Assembly (NCBI RefSeq): GCF_000004075.3
Contig: NC_026659.2
Coordinates: 24,508,272-24,572,271, forward strand
Direction: 5' to 3'
From: Cucumis sativus
Lineage: Eukaryota > Streptophyta > Magnoliopsida > Cucurbitales > Cucurbitaceae
Length of the DNA stretch: 64,000 nt
Of this stretch, positions 59,920-64,000 are shown one piece after another (positions within the stretch are counted from its first letter, which is position 1; the number at the start of each line of letters is the position of its first letter). The position numbers and the translations under genes were made by a program. Below the pieces are notes generated by a model. It had not been told where the DNA came from. It made no database searches and saw nothing but the letters and a program-made list of their open reading frames with translations.

Positions 59920-62900
59920 TTAAGCAGTTGTTTTGGGATTAGTAGCTGAAGAAGATGATTCAGCAGCAACGGGGCCTGAATTATTATTATTTGTACCTCT
60001 ACCATTGGTTACAACTTCACCTGATTTCTCCTTCCTTCCACCGTCCTGATCCTTCTTAACAAGCACCGGTTTGAACTGTCAAAACACAAGTAAAAAGAAA
60101 ATTTGTAATAAAAATATAGAAGAGTGCAAAAAAGGAGAGGAACAACAAGTGAAGTGTACAGTCCAGTGTTTTAAAAAGCCTTCCCGAGCCGCATCTAAAG
60201 CTCAAGGCTGGAGCCTCACCTTTTGTGAAGTCCCAAGGCTCAAAGTCGTGTTGAGTGTTTTTCTTTAATATTTCCACTTTTGCCATACTTTCTCTCCAGT
60301 TGTACTTTTATATATAGGGGCTATATTTTTTCCTTTATGCTTAAGCCCTAGAAAACTATTGTCTTTTAATTGTGTGGTGAGCAAAGAACTCTAGAATGGT
60401 CAATCAAAATAAGCTTAGCTCAATAGGCAACAACCTGAAAGAAAAAAGGGGAAATGGGTAGATTTGTTACAAAATAGGATATATACCTGATAAATAGAAT
60501 AAATAACATTTCTCCGTATCTGTGCCATCATATCCAAGAAGAGGTTATAGCCCTCAAGTTTGTACTCTATAAGTGGATCGCGTTGTGCATATCCACGTAA
60601 ACCTACAGCTTGTTGCACGAACTTTATTGCTTGCAAGTGTTCTTTCCATAATCGGTCAATGTTGCTCAAGATCAAGAACCTCTCGGCTTCCTTCATTAGT
60701 CCTGGCGCTTCCTTCTCTACAATATCCTGAAAATAGAAACGGTACTACAATATCAATAAACTTGAAATTTTCATTTGTTGAAACGGTACTATATCCTCCA
60801 CACTTGGAAATATGGAAATGAATAATTGTTCAGGATACAAACTTCTGAATAATTTTAATTATAATAAGCTCGACAATGAAGAAAACCAATAACCAACGAC
60901 AAAAAGATAACGATCTCCAAGAGAAACTTTATCCAAGTTCTAAACCCTAAACCCTAGACAAAAGATCCAAGGCATCAGCAACAAAAGCAGGACATGAAAG
61001 TACTCAAAAAACGCTATTACACTAATAACTCACCACTACTCCAAGAATTTAGGCTGTTAAAATACCTATATCTTTTCATTTCATTCTTCAACACATGCGA
61101 CTGTAAATTTAATTTCATAAAGGCATGGTAAAGAAGGTAAAGAAAAGGGAGCGCCATCAAGGAGGTGAGCATCGACTTAAAAAATAAGACACCTCAAAAG
61201 GTAAATTTAGGCAGGTTAGGGGTGGACCACAAGCAAGAATCTGATGGCGATAAACACAAATAAATGTGTATGTATATATATTATCGAAATACAAACCCTT
61301 TTCTGTAAGTATGCTTCACGCCCACGTAGACGAAGATAATTCTGCAAACTCTCATATGTTGGATATTTACTCCTTATTAAATCTGGGGTCAAATCGTCCA
61401 ACAAATAGCAATACCTAAACAAAGTGAGATGTGAGTCAAGAAAACCAAGATCAGGTTATGTGAATATCTATCAGAAAGCATTTGTAAGGTTGATTGTTAA
61501 ATACGACTTCCAGCAACACAACCATTTTAAGCCAAGGAAATAAACCGTTCTATCAATCTCAACCAACAAGACAGTGTTCCACAGCAACAATAACTAAGGA
61601 AAAGAGATCAACCACACATGCACAGGTCAAAAGGAAAGATAATTTAACCCAGTTATTCAAGAGAAACACTCTCCACCTTCAGCAACCTGAATGCTACAAA
61701 CAACCTACCTTTCTCTGGCACGTACAGACTTGCTAACAAACTCCAGCAACCTGGCCCATCAACAGCCACATTGTGCAAAAAGCCATCTCTTACCCCTTCT
61801 TTTATACGTTTGGATACTTAAAGCATTTCATGCAGTAGATTTAATAAATTGATGCACAGGCAAATTAAACTTCATAAGGATTTTAATCACTATTATGCTT
61901 CATGCCTTTCTAGCCACCTAACCACAAAGCTGATGATAAACACTGAAAAGGAATTCAGCCCCTTACTGTTGAACTTTTGCTATGAGCTTCTCAAGATCCC
62001 AGCTTTCAGTTGGAGTATCAGAACCAATATTTGCCTATAGTTTTTAAAATCAATGAGACCTGTTATATTTGGATTAAATGAGGCCTCTGCAATATGAAAG
62101 AAAGTTCATATGACTTACTTCTAATATGTCATCCATTGTCAGCTCAGCATATTCAATAATAAGTGCCTGTAAACTGTCTGATTCAAGTGCACGCCTTCTC
62201 TCGGTGTACACACGATCTCTTTGGCTGTTTAAAACTTCATCATACTCAAACAACTGCTTTCGGATATCAAAAAAGTAGTTCTCCACTTTTCTTTGGGCTT
62301 CATCAAGTGCTTTTGTTAACATCTGGGATTCAATAGGAAGGTCTTCTACCCTAAAAGCTCTCATTAAACCCTACAGATGCAAATAAAAATTATATATCAA
62401 CAATCATGGATCAGAATCTGAAGATAGTCCTAAGCTAAATGTAAATGATAACCTGAATTCGGTCTCCACCAAATATCCTAAAGATGTTATCTTCAAGACT
62501 TAAGAAGAAACGTGAACTTCCAGGATCCCCTTGTCGACCACTTCGACCACGCAGCTGCAATGATACATATTGAGAATTCAACTTCACCTCAAGTTCCGTA
62601 AGAATAATACACAAATCTTTTACAAGCATATAGAGTAATTGTGACAATGGAAAAATCATTGTAAGACGATAAATAAATTTCTAAACTTAGTATTTTACAG
62701 GATTACACTACGGCAACATCAAAATACATAAATTCAACCTGATTATCAATTCGTCGGGACTCATGTCGTTCTGTCCCTACCACATGGAGTCCACCTGCTA
62801 ACACAACCTGCAAGGATGAGAAAATAAGAGATACAACAACACGAAAGAACGGGCAATAGATTTTCCCACTTTTTGAGAGAAAAAAACTGACCTTCTTCCT

Positions 62901-64000
62901 TTCTTCCTCAGTAAAAACCTTGTATTCTTTGACAATTTCTAAAAATGCATTCCGCAACTTAGCTATGACATCATCTTGAGCAGGGCCCTACAAGTTCATG
63001 AGATAAGAAAACAACACTAAAGAAAAAGAACCTAAAGTCGTGTTGTGACGGAATTATAAGAAGTGCTTCACGTAATTTTTAAAAAAAGTATATAAATTCT
63101 AGGAATTCTTCAGCTGCCGTTTAAAAAGAATACAGATTTCAAAGAATATACCTTCTCACAGGAATAAGATAGACGCTCTTCTGCTTCAAGTTCAGTTAGT
63201 GATTTCTGACCCCAAGTCTTCACAGCAAACTGTACGGCTTCTTCAGCCAATTTGGCATTCTCACTTGAAAGATCACATGGAAATAAACTTTCGTTCACCT
63301 AATGTATCATAAAATTGATGAAATGAGATACCATACAACGGAAAGATACAAACCAACCTAATGTATCATAAAATTGATGAAATGAGATACCATAGAACGG
63401 AAAGATACAAACCAAGCAGAAATATTGAGGAAAAATACAAAACAAAGAATAAAAATCGGTACTGCACCTTCCATGTTTTCTTTGGAGGAGGCTTCTTCAC
63501 AGATACAAAAGCTCCATTAGTTAGTTTGACAAGTCTGCAATAAAATATTCCCACAAATTGTAAAGCTTGATTTATTATGCTTTAACTTCCACCCATTGTT
63601 TTGTTTTCTACAGGTCTTCCTAATTTTTTTCAATGCAACTACTTCGAGGACAAAAGAAGTTCAACAAGGGAAATATCAAATCCATAACATGATGAAGATG
63701 ATACCTTGGCATAAGCAGCTCACGTAACTTCAGCCTTGCCATAAATTCGGCATTTCCACCCAGAATTATATCAGTGCCCCGTCCAGCCATGTTGGTAGCA
63801 ATGGTCACTGCACCCAGGCGACCACTCTGAGCAACAATTTCTGCTTCTCTCTCAACATTTTCTGGTTTTGCATTGAGAACCTGCAGAAATTGAAGGGCAC
63901 TAAATATCATCAGCCACAAATCCCTCTAAAAGATTGAGATGTTTCCAAAGCCAAATGGTAGCTTTAGAAGGAAACGCTACAAACTCTTGGCATTCCAATT
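59920..64000 (-). CDS. SECA1: Protein translocase SecA1, chloroplastic (3' part)
   Basis: This is the ATPase motor that pushes proteins through the thylakoid Sec channel. Only the C-terminal half is present; the gene continues beyond 64000. Exons, in coding order: 63705-63880, about 63468-63534, 63152-63298, 62892-62987, 62739-62807, 62453-62554, 62119-62370, 61967-62034, 61297-61414, 60487-60726 and 59920-60075. Visible parts: nucleotide-binding fold 2 with [13 protein letters not shown] and [20 protein letters not shown], the helical scaffold [19 protein letters not shown], and the two-helix finger region [20 protein letters not shown] with [20 protein letters not shown]. The insert [10 protein letters not shown] is typical of plant plastid SECA1 rather than SECA2. 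The tail ([15 protein letters not shown], then Ser/Asn/Thr-rich) lacks the bacterial Cys/His zinc-binding end, as in other plastid SecA1. A 59-bp duplication affects one splice acceptor. Confidence 0.95.
63298..63416 (-). repeat. 59-bp tandem duplication over a SECA1 splice acceptor
   Basis: Two almost identical 59-bp units (CCTAATGTATCATAAAATTG and following bases, one C/G difference) begin at 63298 and 63357. Read on the gene strand, each ends 'gatacattag', so the 3' splice site of this intron exists twice. Use of the inner site (next to 63298) keeps the conserved WKVNESLF junction. Confidence 0.92.

Noticed and set aside
1-64000. CRISPR arrays, operons, phage or bacterial defence systems, tRNA and rRNA genes
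   Set aside because: The window is plant nuclear DNA; no regularly spaced identical repeats with unique spacers and no complete tRNA or rRNA sequence were seen.

Overview
The window is plant nuclear DNA. Its genes carry GT-AG introns, the spacers are long and AT-rich with many transposon remnants, and the proteins are plant-type: chloroplast SecA1, plant CarA, a MIZ1/DUF617 protein, a ZIFL-type transporter, a plant DHHC S-acyltransferase and single-exon plant mTERFs. A dispersed repeat containing CTATCGCTGATAG palindromes occurs about five times. From memory this repeat is typical of cucurbits, so a Cucumis-like genome is my best guess, but nothing here proves the species.

Layout. (1) 0.9-13 kb: a tandem array of mTERF genes (+) paired tail-to-tail with At2g35280-like F-box genes (-). 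mTERF copy 1 has a frameshift, copies 2 and 3 are intact, two F-box copies are broken in complementary ways and one is intact with two exons. A 1,020-bp Mutator-like element with a perfect 9-bp target-site duplication sits just upstream of mTERF copy 3. (2) 15.5-16.2 kb: a MIZU-KUSSEI1-like gene. (3) 18.7-22.0 kb: plastid carbamoyl-phosphate synthase small subunit, 10 exons, 432 aa. (4) 22.9-28.4 kb (-): a ZIFL-like major facilitator transporter. (5) 28.6-38.2 kb: a gene-poor stretch of repeats, including an old tandem duplication of more than 1 kb. (6) 38.3-47.0 kb: a 12-exon, 1,054-aa protein with two C-terminal BRCT domains and an SQ/TQ-rich N-terminal part. (7) 47.5-54.5 kb: a rearranged block holding mTERF copy 4, which has an internal in-frame 354-bp duplication. 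Around it lie a deleted copia fragment, a scrap of the neighbouring acyltransferase gene, a scrap of an mTERF 3' end and two inverted copies of a minisatellite-bearing repeat. (8) 54.9-59.0 kb: DHHC S-acyltransferase, 9 exons, 510 aa. (9) 59.9-64 kb (-): the 3' half of chloroplast SECA1, running off the window.

The single-copy genes look like ordinary conserved housekeeping or developmental loci with no shared pathway. The fast-changing part is the mTERF/F-box family. It shows birth, death, internal duplication, transposon insertion upstream of one copy and scattered fragments on both sides of a conserved 35-kb block. I found no clearly new molecular system. The mTERF array is the best candidate for unusual biology.
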